From positions 26,140 to 90,139 of the forward strand of contig JANREK010000045.1 in the NCBI GenBank assembly GCA_030726065.1: 64,000 nucleotides of DNA. Direction: 5' to 3'. A model generated the notes under the pieces. The model was not told the DNA's origin, ran no database searches, and was given only the letters and a program-made list of their open reading frames with translations. Position numbers and translations under genes: made by a program. How positions within the stretch are numbered: position 1 is the first letter of the stretch; the number at the start of each line of letters is the position of its first letter. Shown here piece after piece: positions 49,476-59,115 of this stretch. Origin of the DNA: Sediminibacterium sp. (lineage in GTDB: Bacteria; Bacteroidota; Bacteroidia; Chitinophagales; Chitinophagaceae).

Positions 49476-50978
49476 GTGCAAGAAAAAGACGACAAACCAA
49501 AAAGGGGGCGCAAAGTTGTTGCCACCCCGGCCGCAAAAGCTGCTCCAGCTGCTAGTTCCGAAAAAAAGACCGCTACCAAAAAAGCAGTTCCTGCAAAAAA
49601 AGCGGGACCCGTTAAAGACAATAGCGAGGATGACAAAGCATCAAAAATAGCGCAAGCCTTATTTGGCGACGAAAGTGCGGCAAGTGCTGAAGCGCCTGGT
49701 CAAGCTTCCCCTGCAGCTGAAAGCAACGAGCAATCTGGTCAAACCAATCCTTCTTCCCAGCCTGGACAAGGTGCACCCGCGAATGGCGGTGGTCAAAACG
49801 GCCCGAACCACCCAGCGCAACGCTACCCGCAACCTAAAAAGGAACCGGTATTTAATGTTGAGTTTGATGGCGTAATTGAAACCGAGGGTGTTTTGGAAAT
49901 TATGCCAGACAATTTTGGCTTTCTACGATCTTCAGATTACAACTATTTATCTTCTCCCGATGATGTATATGTTTCGCCTTCTCAAATAAAATCATTTGGA
50001 TTAAAAGTGGGTGATACGGTTCACGGAACAGTTCGTGTTCCACGCGAAGGTGAAAAATATTTTGCATTGACCAAAGTGCATCAAGTGAATGGAAAAAATC
50101 CAGATGAAATTCGGGATCGTATTCCATTTGATTATTTAACACCGATCTTTCCTTATCAAAAATTAAATTTATATACGGCTGCGAATAATTATAGTACGCG
50201 TATCATGGATTTATTTACGCCTATTGGTAAAGGACAAAGAGGATTAATTGTTGCCCAACCAAAAGTGGGTAAAACAATGTTATTAAAGGAGGTGGCTAAT
50301 GCGATTGCAGCGAATCACCCGGAATGTTATTTAATTATTTTATTGGTTGATGAAAGACCGGAAGAGGTAACAGATGTAGAGCGCTCTGTAAAGGGTGAGG
50401 TTATCGCAAGTACATTTGATGAACCCGCAGATAAACACGTTAAGGTTTCCTCCATGGCTTTACAAAAAGCAAAACGTTTAGTAGAGTGTGGGCATGATGT
50501 GGTGATATTGCTTGATTCGATTACACGTTTAGCACGTGCACATAATACAGTCGCACCAAGTTCTGGTAAAGTATTATCAGGTGGTGTTGAAGCAACCGCG
50601 TTGTTGCGCCCCAAACAATTTTTTGGTGCAGCACGTAAAATAGAAAACGGTGGATCACTTACTATATTAGCAACTGCATTGATTGAAACTGGTTCTAAAA
50701 TGGACGAGGTTATCTTTGAAGAATTCAAGGGAACCGGTAACATGGAATTAGTATTAGATCGTCGCTTAGCGAACAAGCGTATATTCCCAGCGATTGATTT
50801 GGTGGGTTCTAGTACACGTCGTGATGATTTATTATTAGATAAAGAAGTGTTGGGAAGAATGAATATCCTAAGATTATTTATCAATGATATGAATAACGAT
50901 GAAGCGATGAATGAATTATTAAAAAGAATGCGTGGCACTAAAGACAATGAAGAGTTTTTGGCAAGCATGAATAGATAA
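49476..50978 (+). CDS. rho: Transcription termination factor Rho with low-complexity N-terminal extension (GTG start)
   Basis: [73 protein letters not shown]-terminal [12 protein letters not shown]. Confidence 0.95.
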   Translation: MQEKDDKPKRGRKVVATPAAKAAPAASSEKKTATKKAVPAKKAGPVKDNSEDDKASKIAQALFGDESAASAEAPGQASPAAESNEQSGQTNPSSQPGQGAPANGGGQNGPNHPAQRYPQPKKEPVFNVEFDGVIETEGVLEIMPDNFGFLRSSDYNYLSSPDDVYVSPSQIKSFGLKVGDTVHGTVRVPREGEKYFALTKVHQVNGKNPDEIRDRIPFDYLTPIFPYQKLNLYTAANNYSTRIMDLFTPIGKGQRGLIVAQPKVGKTMLLKEVANAIAANHPECYLIILLVDERPEEVTDVERSVKGEVIASTFDEPADKHVKVSSMALQKAKRLVECGHDVVILLDSITRLARAHNTVAPSSGKVLSGGVEATALLRPKQFFGAARKIENGGSLTILATALIETGSKMDEVIFEEFKGTGNMELVLDRRLANKRIFPAIDLVGSSTRRDDLLLDKEVLGRMNILRLFINDMNNDEAMNELLKRMRGTKDNEEFLASMNR

Positions 50979-51012
50979 TTTTTTAGACAATGCCGCAAGG
51001 TGTTGTCATTTA

Positions 51013-51053
51013 AAATCAAAAAGCCTCCGAAAAATCGCGAGGCTTTTTGATTT
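51013..51053. terminator. Intrinsic terminator between convergent rho and nadD
   Basis: AAATCAAAAAGCCTC...GAGGCTTTTTGATTT. Confidence 0.88.
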
Positions 51054-51107
51054 ATAATTTTCAGATCAGCGATGCACACTTTTCTTCACACCAAACTAAG
51101 TCGCGAA

Positions 51108-51680
51108 TTAATCTTTAAAGTAATTACTACGTTCAATTTCTTCGCGTACTTTTTCTGGAACCAGATAACGAATCGTTATTCCGTCTTTGCGATTGTTACG
51201 AATTAGTGTTGCAGATAATTGTAACAATGGTGCATCTAATATTTCAACGCGTGCACCATAATCATTGGTGATATCAAAACCATCCCTACGATAAATAATG
51301 AATTGATAATTTTTTACAAGGGTTTCGAAGTTTTTCCACTTGGGTAAATTTTGAAAACTATCTGCACCCATGATTACCGAAAATTCATGTTGCGGATATT
51401 TTTCTTGTAAATAAGTAAGTGTATCAATGGTGTAAGAAGGCTTTGGCAGAGAAAACTCAATATCAGACACTTTTAATTGGGTATCGTCTTCAATGGCTAG
51501 CTTGGTCAAATGGAGTCGATCATATTCATTTAACAAGCTTCCCTGTGGCTTTAAAGGATTTTGAGGTGAAACAACCAACCACACCTGATTCATGTCGGAA
51601 TGATTGGCAACATAGCTGGCCACCATTAAATGGCCGTTATGAACGGGATTGAATGAGCCAAAAAATAAACCGATCTTCAT
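51108..51680 (-). CDS. nadD: Nicotinate-nucleotide adenylyltransferase
   Basis: MKIGLFFGSFNPVHNGHLMVASYVAN; FSVIMGADSFQNLPKWKN; SATLIRNNRKDG. Confidence 0.93.
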   Translation of the reverse strand: MKIGLFFGSFNPVHNGHLMVASYVANHSDMNQVWLVVSPQNPLKPQGSLLNEYDRLHLTKLAIEDDTQLKVSDIEFSLPKPSYTIDTLTYLQEKYPQHEFSVIMGADSFQNLPKWKNFETLVKNYQFIIYRRDGFDITNDYGARVEILDAPLLQLSATLIRNNRKDGITIRYLVPEKVREEIERSNYFKD

Positions 51681-51707
51681 TTGTTTAATTTGTTGATTAT
51701 CAATTAT

Positions 51708-51938
51708 TTACATTGATTTTGGGGCTATAAAAATACTATCTGCCTCGTTTATTCTTAGGCTTAATTGATATCCAGCTACCGATATTGATATAGGATCACC
51801 CAGAGGTGCAATTTGTTCAACGATTATTAATTCTCCAGGTATGCAGCCCATTTCCATTAGCTTCAAAAATATATCATCATTTTCGAAGGAATGGATTACG
51901 CCCGACTCCCCAATTTTTAATTCAGATAGCTTCCTCAT
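51708..51938 (-). CDS. FeoA family protein
   Basis: RKLSELKIGESGVIHSFENDDIFLKLMEMGCIPGELIIVEQIAPLGDPISISVAGYQLSLRINEADSIFI. Confidence 0.88.
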   Translation of the reverse strand: MRKLSELKIGESGVIHSFENDDIFLKLMEMGCIPGELIIVEQIAPLGDPISISVAGYQLSLRINEADSIFIAPKSM

Positions 51939-52011
51939 AATATTAATACAAAGATAGTTGCTGTTTTACATAAATAGTTACGAAATTTGGAGCATTGAAT
52001 AACAATATATT

Positions 52012-52449
52012 ATGCGCATACCCATTTCATTTAATACGGCTGATAAAAACACAACACTTACCAATCGTCTGGCGTTAAAGGCGTTTATTGAAAAGGGTTT
52101 GAAAAAAGAGGGGATTGCCATTGATACGCTTCAATATGTTTTCTGTTCCGACAAATTCCTACTTAATATCAATAAGTCCTTCTTGAACCACGATTATTTC
52201 ACTGATATTATCAGTTTTGACCTATCTGAAACCAGGGGAACCCTCATTGGGGAGATTTATATAAGTATTGATCGTGTGAAAGACAACGCAAAAACCCACA
52301 AGACCAGCTATACGGAAGAATTATTAAGGGTGATATTTCACGGGGCCCTACATTTTTGTGGTTACAAGGATAAAAAGCCTTCCGACGCCAAAGAAATGCG
52401 CGCTCAGGAGAACAAATGGCTAAAGTCCTATCTAAAATCTATTTCCTAG
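52012..52449 (+). CDS. ybeY: Endoribonuclease YbeY
   Basis: YFTDIISFDLSETRGTLIGEIYISIDRVKDNA; FHGALHFCGYKDKKPSDAKEMRAQE. Confidence 0.9.
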   Translation: MRIPISFNTADKNTTLTNRLALKAFIEKGLKKEGIAIDTLQYVFCSDKFLLNINKSFLNHDYFTDIISFDLSETRGTLIGEIYISIDRVKDNAKTHKTSYTEELLRVIFHGALHFCGYKDKKPSDAKEMRAQENKWLKSYLKSIS

Positions 52450-52465
52450 GCCTGTGTGATCCAAA

Positions 52466-52485
52466 AAGGTTCCACATAGAACCTT
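52466..52485. repeat. parS-like inverted repeat 1
   Basis: AAGGTTC-CACATA-GAACCTT; core GTTCCACATAGAAC. Confidence 0.6.
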
Positions 52486-52549
52486 CCTAATTGAAAATAC
52501 GGTTTTCATAGGATCATTAAAATAATTTTCTATCGGGGAGTATTAAAAA

Positions 52550-52563
52550 GTTCTACATAGAAC
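52550..52563. repeat. parS-like inverted repeat 2
   Basis: GTTCTA-CA-TAGAAC; differs from repeat 1 at one core base. Confidence 0.6.
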
Positions 52564-52610
52564 GTTTTATAAAAAACGATTAATAATAACTAAATTTAAG
52601 TTTAATTGAA

Positions 52611-52641
52611 TTGCTTGGTATACAATACAGGCTTATCTTTG
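52611..52641 (+). promoter_or_regulatory. Bacteroidetes-type promoter upstream of mnmG
   Basis: TTG (52611-52613), 20-nt spacer, TATCTTTG (52634-52641); the ATG follows at 52651. Confidence 0.6.
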
Positions 52642-52650
52642 CAACCTTAT

Positions 52651-54519
52651 ATGTTTCCAAAATACAATGTCATAGTAGTAGGTGCCGGCCATGCAGGTTG
52701 TGAAGCAGCGGCGGCAGCAGCCAACATGGGCTCCAAGGTTTTATTGGTGACCATGAACATGCAAACCATTGCCCAAATGAGTTGTAATCCAGCTATGGGG
52801 GGAATTGCCAAGGGGCAAATTATAAGGGAAATAGATGCATTAGGTGGATATAGTGGCATTGTAAGTGACTTGAGTACGATTCAATTTAGAATGTTGAATA
52901 AAAGTAAGGGGCCTGCCATGTGGAGTCCAAGAACCCAGAATGACAGACACTTATTTGCTAGTAAATGGCGTGAGATGTTGGAAAACACACCCAATGTAGA
53001 TTTTTACCAGGATTCGGTGAATGAACTGATTATAAAAAATAATAAGGCTTGTGGGGTGATAACAAGCTTGGGTCATAAAATAGAGGCTGACGCAGTTGTT
53101 ATTACCAGTGGCACTTTTTTAAACGGGATCATGCATATCGGTGAAAAGCAAATTGGCGGAGGTCGAGTAGCTGAAAAAGCAGCAACAGGTATCACAGAAC
53201 AATTGGTTTCCTTTGGATTAGAATCAGATCGTCTTAAAACGGGAACGCCACCAAGAGTAGATGGTCGTAGCCTTGATTATAGTAAAATGGAAGAACAAAA
53301 GGGCGATGAAGAAGTGATTGGCTTCTCTTATTTAAATATAGAAAAGGTGAAGCCCGAAAATCAGCGCTCTTGCCATATAACTTATACGGATGCAAGGGTA
53401 CACGAGATGCTTAAAACTGGTTTTGATCGTAGTCCAATGTATCAGGGACGTATTGAAGGTGTAGGTCCAAGATACTGTCCAAGTATTGAAGATAAAATTA
53501 ATCGCTTCGCAGATAGGGAGAGACATCAGCTATTTGTTGAGCCCGAAGGCTGGAATACAGTTGAAATATATGTAAATGGATTTAGTACAAGCTTACCCGA
53601 AGAAGTACAATACGAAGCCCTTCGTATGGTTCCTGGTTTTGAGAAGGCACGTATGTTCCGCCCAGGTTATGCCATAGAATATGATTATTTCCAACCGACA
53701 CAGCTTACTTATACCCTTGAAACTAAAGCATTAGAAAACTTGTACTTCGCAGGACAGATAAATGGTACAACAGGATACGAGGAAGCGGCATGTCAAGGGA
53801 TCATGGCAGGTATGAATGCGCATTTAAAAATTAATAACCAACCGCCTTTAATTCTACAAAGAAGCGAAGCATATATTGGGGTGTTAATTGATGACCTCAT
53901 TAGCAAGGGTACTGAAGAACCTTATCGTATGTTTACTTCTCGCGCTGAATTTAGAACACTCTTGCGTCAAGATAATGCGGACTTACGCTTGACCGAAATG
54001 AGCTATAAACTTGGGTTGGCAAAAGAGGAGCGCATGCGTCGAGTAGAAGAAAAAACAAAACAAGTTACAGAAATTAAAAAAGTATTAAATACCGAATCCA
54101 TTGAACCTGAAACAATCAATGCATTTTTAAACGACATAGATTCTGCAACTATTACGGAAAAACAAAAAGCCTCGAAACTGTTGCTACGACCCAATATTAG
54201 ATTACAACAAATCTTGTCCAATAATGAATTATTGAATGAAAAAATTAACATATTTGATACGGAGTGTTTAGAACAGGCTGAAATACAAATTAAGTACGAG
54301 TGTTATATTGAAAAGGAAAAAGAAATTGTAGAACGCATGGCAACGCTAGAAAATAAATTAATTCCTACTAATTTTGATTACGATAAAATCGCTGCTATTT
54401 CAATAGAAGCGAGACAAAAATTTAAAAAAATCAGGCCGCTTACTTTAGGCCAAGCAAGTCGCATCAGTGGTGTAAACCCAAGTGATGTTCAAATATTAAT
54501 GGTTTTTATGGGGCGATAG
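52651..54519 (+). CDS. mnmG: tRNA uridine-5-carboxymethylaminomethyl synthesis enzyme MnmG (GidA)
   Basis: YNVIVVGAGHAGCEAAAAAANMGSKVLL; SCNPAMGGIAKGQIIREIDALGG; FAGQINGTTGYEEAACQGIMAGMNA. True start at MFPKYN (52651). Confidence 0.96.
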   Translation: MFPKYNVIVVGAGHAGCEAAAAAANMGSKVLLVTMNMQTIAQMSCNPAMGGIAKGQIIREIDALGGYSGIVSDLSTIQFRMLNKSKGPAMWSPRTQNDRHLFASKWREMLENTPNVDFYQDSVNELIIKNNKACGVITSLGHKIEADAVVITSGTFLNGIMHIGEKQIGGGRVAEKAATGITEQLVSFGLESDRLKTGTPPRVDGRSLDYSKMEEQKGDEEVIGFSYLNIEKVKPENQRSCHITYTDARVHEMLKTGFDRSPMYQGRIEGVGPRYCPSIEDKINRFADRERHQLFVEPEGWNTVEIYVNGFSTSLPEEVQYEALRMVPGFEKARMFRPGYAIEYDYFQPTQLTYTLETKALENLYFAGQINGTTGYEEAACQGIMAGMNAHLKINNQPPLILQRSEAYIGVLIDDLISKGTEEPYRMFTSRAEFRTLLRQDNADLRLTEMSYKLGLAKEERMRRVEEKTKQVTEIKKVLNTESIEPETINAFLNDIDSATITEKQKASKLLLRPNIRLQQILSNNELLNEKINIFDTECLEQAEIQIKYECYIEKEKEIVERMATLENKLIPTNFDYDKIAAISIEARQKFKKIRPLTLGQASRISGVNPSDVQILMVFMGR

Positions 54520-54677
54520 TCCAATTGGGATTAAACGCTTTCTATACATTAAACTAACCATTGATATAAAAATACCCCTTATCATAAAAGTTACACTTTT
54601 TCTGCTTTCACAATTAGTTTTTAGTAGCTTTAAAACTCTTCTTTATAGAAATTTTTTAACAACTAAATCAGTCGCGT

Positions 54678-57600
54678 ATGAAGCGAATTTTAACAGGGCT
54701 TGTATTTTTGTGTACAGCTATAGTAGCGCATGCACAAGAATCTTTTCCCATTAACGGCGTAAGGGATATTCGTAGCGGTTTGTATGCTTTTACAAATGCT
54801 ACCATTATTCAAAACGAAAACACTAAAATAGAAAAAGGTGTTTTGATTATAAAAATGGGTAAAATTGTTGCGGTAGATGCAAACCTAACCGTACCAGCAG
54901 AGGCAATTGTTGTTGACTGCGCTGGTAAATTTATTTATCCCTCCTTTATTGATCCACTAAGTGATTATGGTGTAGCTAAACCAAGAAGAACTATGAGTGG
55001 TTTTAATTTTGGCGCTCCGGGACAATTTATTTCAAATAAACCAGGACCCTTTAACTGGAACCAAGCGATTAAGCCTGAATTAAATGCTGTTGATGTATTT
55101 ACAAAAGACGAAGCAACTGCAAGTACCTATCGTGCAAATGGATTTGGTGCGGTGTTCACACATTTAAAAGATGGATTAGCAAGAGGTACCGGTGCGGTTG
55201 TTACATTAGCTACTGAAAATAATAACCAAGCGGTTTTAAAATCAAAAGCTGCATCTGTTTATTCTTTTGATAAAGGAACATCTACTCAAACTTATCCAAG
55301 TAGTTTAATGGGCAGCATTGCGGTTTTGCGTCAAACCTATTTAGATGCGAAATGGTATCAAACCAAACCAGTAAGCGAGGGAGTTAATCTCTCTTTAGAT
55401 GCTTGGAATAATAATCAAGCTATCCCGCAAATATTTGCAACCAATGATAAATGGAACGCAGTTCGTGCCGATCGTATTGGTGATGAATTTGGTGTACAAT
55501 ATATTATAAGAGGCGGCGATAACGGATATCAAAGAATAGATGAAATGGTTAAAACCAAAGCGTCATTTATATTAGGTGTTGATTTTCCAGTGGCCATGGA
55601 TGTGGAAGATCCTAATGATGCAAGATTTGTATCTCTAGCGGATATGAAACATTGGGAATTAGCCCCAACCAACTTGGCAGCCTATTCAAAAGCAAATATT
55701 CCTTTTAGTATCACATCTGCTGACATGAAAGATGCGAAGCAATTTTTGGCGAATGTTAAAAAAGCAATTCAAAACGGCTTGAGTGAATCAAAGGCATTAG
55801 AAGCATTAACTAAAATACCAGCAAATCAATTGGGAGTTTATGATCAAGTGGGCTCTATTGAAACTGGCAAGTGGGCTAACTTTATAATTACAACCGAACC
55901 CGTTTTTGCAGCGAACTCAAAAATTATAGAAAACTGGGTGCAAGGAAATAAGTACGGAGTGAACGAAAGCGAGTGGTCAAGTATCGCTGGAAAATATAGA
56001 TTAACGATTAATAAAAACGGAACAACATCTGATTATACTGTAGAAGTTAAAAAAGATTTATCTGCTTCCATAATCGGTACAGATACTATTGCATCTAAAA
56101 TAACAGTAAGCGAATCTGTTATTAAATTAAACTTCCCTACTAAAAAAGGTAGAGGTGCTGATCAAATTAGATTGAGTGGTATTATCTCAGGAAATTCATG
56201 GTCCGGTGTTGGAACAGATGGTTCAGGAAGTAAAACAACATGGTCTGCGTCTTATACAGGAGCAATTGTAGCTACTGACGCAAGAAGCGAATTCAGAAGG
56301 CCAATGGATAGTGCTCGCAACAATAATTCAAAAATAACTTTTCCATTTGTAGGTTATGGTAATGAAGTATTACCCAAACAAGAAACGATCTTAATTAAAA
56401 ATGCAACTGTTTGGACCAATGAAAAGGAAGGCGTTTTACAAAATACAGATGTATTGCTTAAGGGTGGTAAAATTGCAAAAATTGGAAAAAATTTAAGTGA
56501 TGCAACAGCAACGGTGGTTGATGGTACAGGCAAACACTTAAGTGCGGGTATTATAGACGAACACTCGCATATCGCTGCAATGTCAATTAACGAGGGCGGA
56601 CAATCAGTTACATCAGAGGCGCGTATAGCAGATAATTTAAACCCAGAGGATATTAATATATATCGTCAATTGAGCGGCGGTGTTACCAGCTCACATATAT
56701 TACATGGTTCTGCTAATACCATTGGTGGACAAACACAATTAATTAAACTGCGTTGGGGTGCAAATGATGAAGATTTAAAATTTGCTGGCGCTGATCCGTT
56801 TATCAAATTCGCATTGGGTGAAAACGTTAAACGTACAACCAGCCGAAGTAATAATCGTTATCCTGATACAAGAATGGGAGTTGAAGAAGTTTTAAACGAC
56901 GCATTCGATCGCGCACTTGATTATCAAAAAACTTTAAAAGCAAATCCTTCCGCTAGACGTGATTTGGAATTAGACGCCTTGGTTGAAATTTTAAATAAAA
57001 AGCGTTTCATAACTTGTCATAGTTATGTACAACCAGAAATTACTTATGCATTACGTATTGGTGATAAGTATGGTTTTAAATTTAACACCTTCACACATAT
57101 ATTAGAGGGATACAAGGTGGCTGATAAAATGAAAGAACACGGAGCAAGCGCTTCTACTTTCTCAGATTGGTTTATGTATAAAACAGAAGTACAAGATGCG
57201 ATTGCATATAATGCTGCAATTATGCAAAAAGTGGGCTTAAATGTAGTTATAAATTCTGATGATGCAGAAATGGCAAGAAGATTGAATCAAGAAGCCGCAA
57301 AGGCGGTTAAATATGGTGGTGTAAGTGAAGAAGAAGCACTTAAAATGGTAACCTTAAATCCTGCAAAAGCATTACACGTTGCAGATAAAGTAGGAAGCAT
57401 AAAAACAGGGAAGGATGCCGATGTGGTTTTATGGACAGATAATCCTTTAAGCATTTATGCAAAAGTTGAAAAAACAATTGTAGATGGTGTTGTTTATTTT
57501 GATATAACAAAAAATGCAGAAATGAGTAAAAAAATTACTGCAGAAAAAACAAGGTTGGTACAAAAACTATTGGGAGAGAAAAGATCGGGTATGCCAATGG

Positions 57601-57695
57601 GAAGACCAATGCCAAGCTTCCAAACTATATTAACCTGTGGTGATCATGAACACGAAGATCACATGGCGACCATTTATGAAAATCAAAATAATTAA
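54678..57695 (+). CDS. Secreted amidohydrolase with two amidohydrolase-like regions
   Basis: Signal peptide; DCAGKFIYPSFIDPLSDYG and later VDGTGKHLSAGIIDEHSHIAAMSINEGG; VINSDDAEMARRLNQEAAKAV; LNPAKALHVADKVGSIKTGKDADVVLWTDNPLS. Confidence 0.9.
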   Translation: MKRILTGLVFLCTAIVAHAQESFPINGVRDIRSGLYAFTNATIIQNENTKIEKGVLIIKMGKIVAVDANLTVPAEAIVVDCAGKFIYPSFIDPLSDYGVAKPRRTMSGFNFGAPGQFISNKPGPFNWNQAIKPELNAVDVFTKDEATASTYRANGFGAVFTHLKDGLARGTGAVVTLATENNNQAVLKSKAASVYSFDKGTSTQTYPSSLMGSIAVLRQTYLDAKWYQTKPVSEGVNLSLDAWNNNQAIPQIFATNDKWNAVRADRIGDEFGVQYIIRGGDNGYQRIDEMVKTKASFILGVDFPVAMDVEDPNDARFVSLADMKHWELAPTNLAAYSKANIPFSITSADMKDAKQFLANVKKAIQNGLSESKALEALTKIPANQLGVYDQVGSIETGKWANFIITTEPVFAANSKIIENWVQGNKYGVNESEWSSIAGKYRLTINKNGTTSDYTVEVKKDLSASIIGTDTIASKITVSESVIKLNFPTKKGRGADQIRLSGIISGNSWSGVGTDGSGSKTTWSASYTGAIVATDARSEFRRPMDSARNNNSKITFPFVGYGNEVLPKQETILIKNATVWTNEKEGVLQNTDVLLKGGKIAKIGKNLSDATATVVDGTGKHLSAGIIDEHSHIAAMSINEGGQSVTSEARIADNLNPEDINIYRQLSGGVTSSHILHGSANTIGGQTQLIKLRWGANDEDLKFAGADPFIKFALGENVKRTTSRSNNRYPDTRMGVEEVLNDAFDRALDYQKTLKANPSARRDLELDALVEILNKKRFITCHSYVQPEITYALRIGDKYGFKFNTFTHILEGYKVADKMKEHGASASTFSDWFMYKTEVQDAIAYNAAIMQKVGLNVVINSDDAEMARRLNQEAAKAVKYGGVSEEEALKMVTLNPAKALHVADKVGSIKTGKDADVVLWTDNPLSIYAKVEKTIVDGVVYFDITKNAEMSKKITAEKTRLVQKLLGEKRSGMPMGRPMPSFQTILTCGDHEHEDHMATIYENQNN

Positions 57696-57698
57696 TTT

Positions 57699-59021
57699 AT
57701 GAAAAATAAATATTCAAGCTTACTCATATTAACACTTGCGATTTTTGCAATCAATGCAAAAGCACAGGAAACGGTTTATCCTGCAGGACCTCAAAAGGGG
57801 GTTTCTGCAATTACACATGCTACTGTGCACGTGGGTAATGGAACCATTTTAACAGATGCAACTATTGTGTTTGAAAAAGGAAAAATCACGGCAGTAGGAA
57901 ATGGTGTTTCAATACCAAAAGGTGCTTCTGAAATAGATGCAACAGGAAAACAGGTGTATCCCGGTTTAATTTTACCAAGTTCTAGTTTAGGCTTACGTGA
58001 AATTAGCTCAGGCGTTCGCGGCAGTAATGACTATCAAGAAATTGGTGAAAATAATGCAGACATAAGAAGTATTGTTTCATACAACACTGATTCTAAAATA
58101 ATCAATGTATTACGCAGTAATGGTATTTTATTGGCGCATGTTTCACCATCGGGTGAGCTAATCGAAGGAAGATCAAGTGTGGTTCAATTAGATGCATGGA
58201 ATTATGAAGATGCTGAGTATAAAGCAAACACCGGAATGTATATATCCATGCCTTCACTAATGGCGCGCCGTGGGGGACGTGGTGGCTTTATGCGTGGTAT
58301 GATGATGGGTGGTGGTGGAGATCCATTAAAAGCAGCATTTGATAAAATTGAAACTATTAAAACCTATTTCACAGAAGCGAAAGCATATTGCCAAGAAAAG
58401 GTTCATGCCAATAATAATTTGAAATTAGAGGCGGCGCGCGCTTTGTTTGAGGGCAAACAAAAATTATATGTTCGTGCGAATGAAGTAAAACAAATGCTAC
58501 TCGCTATTGATTTAGGAAAAACATTTGGTTTTAATATTGTGATTGTAGGCGGTGGGGAAAGTTTTCAAATCGCGGGCCTTTTGGCAGATAATAATATTCC
58601 GGTGATATTAGATGAAACACATGCATTACCAGCAACCGAAGATGATGATGTTGACCAACCTTATAAAACCCCGGCACAATTACAAAAAGCCGGTGTTTTG
58701 TTTGCGATGAATGACGTGGCTGATAATACAAAATCTCGCAACCTTAGCTTCAACGCTGGAACAGCCGCTACCTATGGTTTAACCAAGGAAGAGGCTTTGT
58801 CATCAATCACACTTAACACGGCTAAAATATTGGGTATTGATAATGTTACGGGGTCAATAGAAGCGGGTAAAGATGCGAATATCCTTATCAGTGCGGGAGA
58901 TATATTAGATATGCGCGGGAATCAGCTTACACAAATATTTATTCAAGGACGTACTGTTTCATTAGATAACAAACAATTACAACTTTACGAACGTTATAAA
59001 CATAAATATGGGATTAAGTAA
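57699..59021 (+). CDS. Secreted amidohydrolase family protein
   Basis: Signal peptide; ATGKQVYPGLILPSSSLGL; LSSITLNTAKILGIDNVTGSIEAGKDANILISAGDILD. 3-bp gap from the preceding gene. Confidence 0.88.
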   Translation: MKNKYSSLLILTLAIFAINAKAQETVYPAGPQKGVSAITHATVHVGNGTILTDATIVFEKGKITAVGNGVSIPKGASEIDATGKQVYPGLILPSSSLGLREISSGVRGSNDYQEIGENNADIRSIVSYNTDSKIINVLRSNGILLAHVSPSGELIEGRSSVVQLDAWNYEDAEYKANTGMYISMPSLMARRGGRGGFMRGMMMGGGGDPLKAAFDKIETIKTYFTEAKAYCQEKVHANNNLKLEAARALFEGKQKLYVRANEVKQMLLAIDLGKTFGFNIVIVGGGESFQIAGLLADNNIPVILDETHALPATEDDDVDQPYKTPAQLQKAGVLFAMNDVADNTKSRNLSFNAGTAATYGLTKEEALSSITLNTAKILGIDNVTGSIEAGKDANILISAGDILDMRGNQLTQIFIQGRTVSLDNKQLQLYERYKHKYGIK

Positions 59022-59069
59022 AACTTAATTGTTTTGAAAAAGACTAAAAATATTAATTATTAATTTTGA

Positions 59070-59100
59070 CCGGTCGCTTTAATTGACGGCCGGCTTTTTT
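59070..59100 (+). terminator. Intrinsic terminator after the amidohydrolase pair
   Basis: CCGGTCG...CGGCCGG (one G-U pair) followed by C and six T. Confidence 0.75.
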
Positions 59101-59115
59101 GGGTATCTTAGCATC

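Noticed and set aside
50327-51079. Minus-strand 250-aa ORF overlapping rho
   Set aside because: Antisense to well-conserved Rho catalytic sequence and crosses the rho/nadD terminator.
51708-51938. FeoA gene without feoB next to it
   Set aside because: Stand-alone FeoA-domain proteins are common; feoB may lie elsewhere and cannot be assessed from this window.
52369-52410. YbeY metal motif HGALHFCGYKDKK lacks the usual third histidine
   Set aside because: As far as I recall, Bacteroidetes YbeY proteins commonly have KDK here, so it is probably lineage-typical.
52449-52651. Possible replication origin: AT-rich gap with repeats next to mnmG
   Set aside because: No TTATCCACA-type DnaA boxes or dnaA gene visible; kept only as a parS-like or operator candidate.
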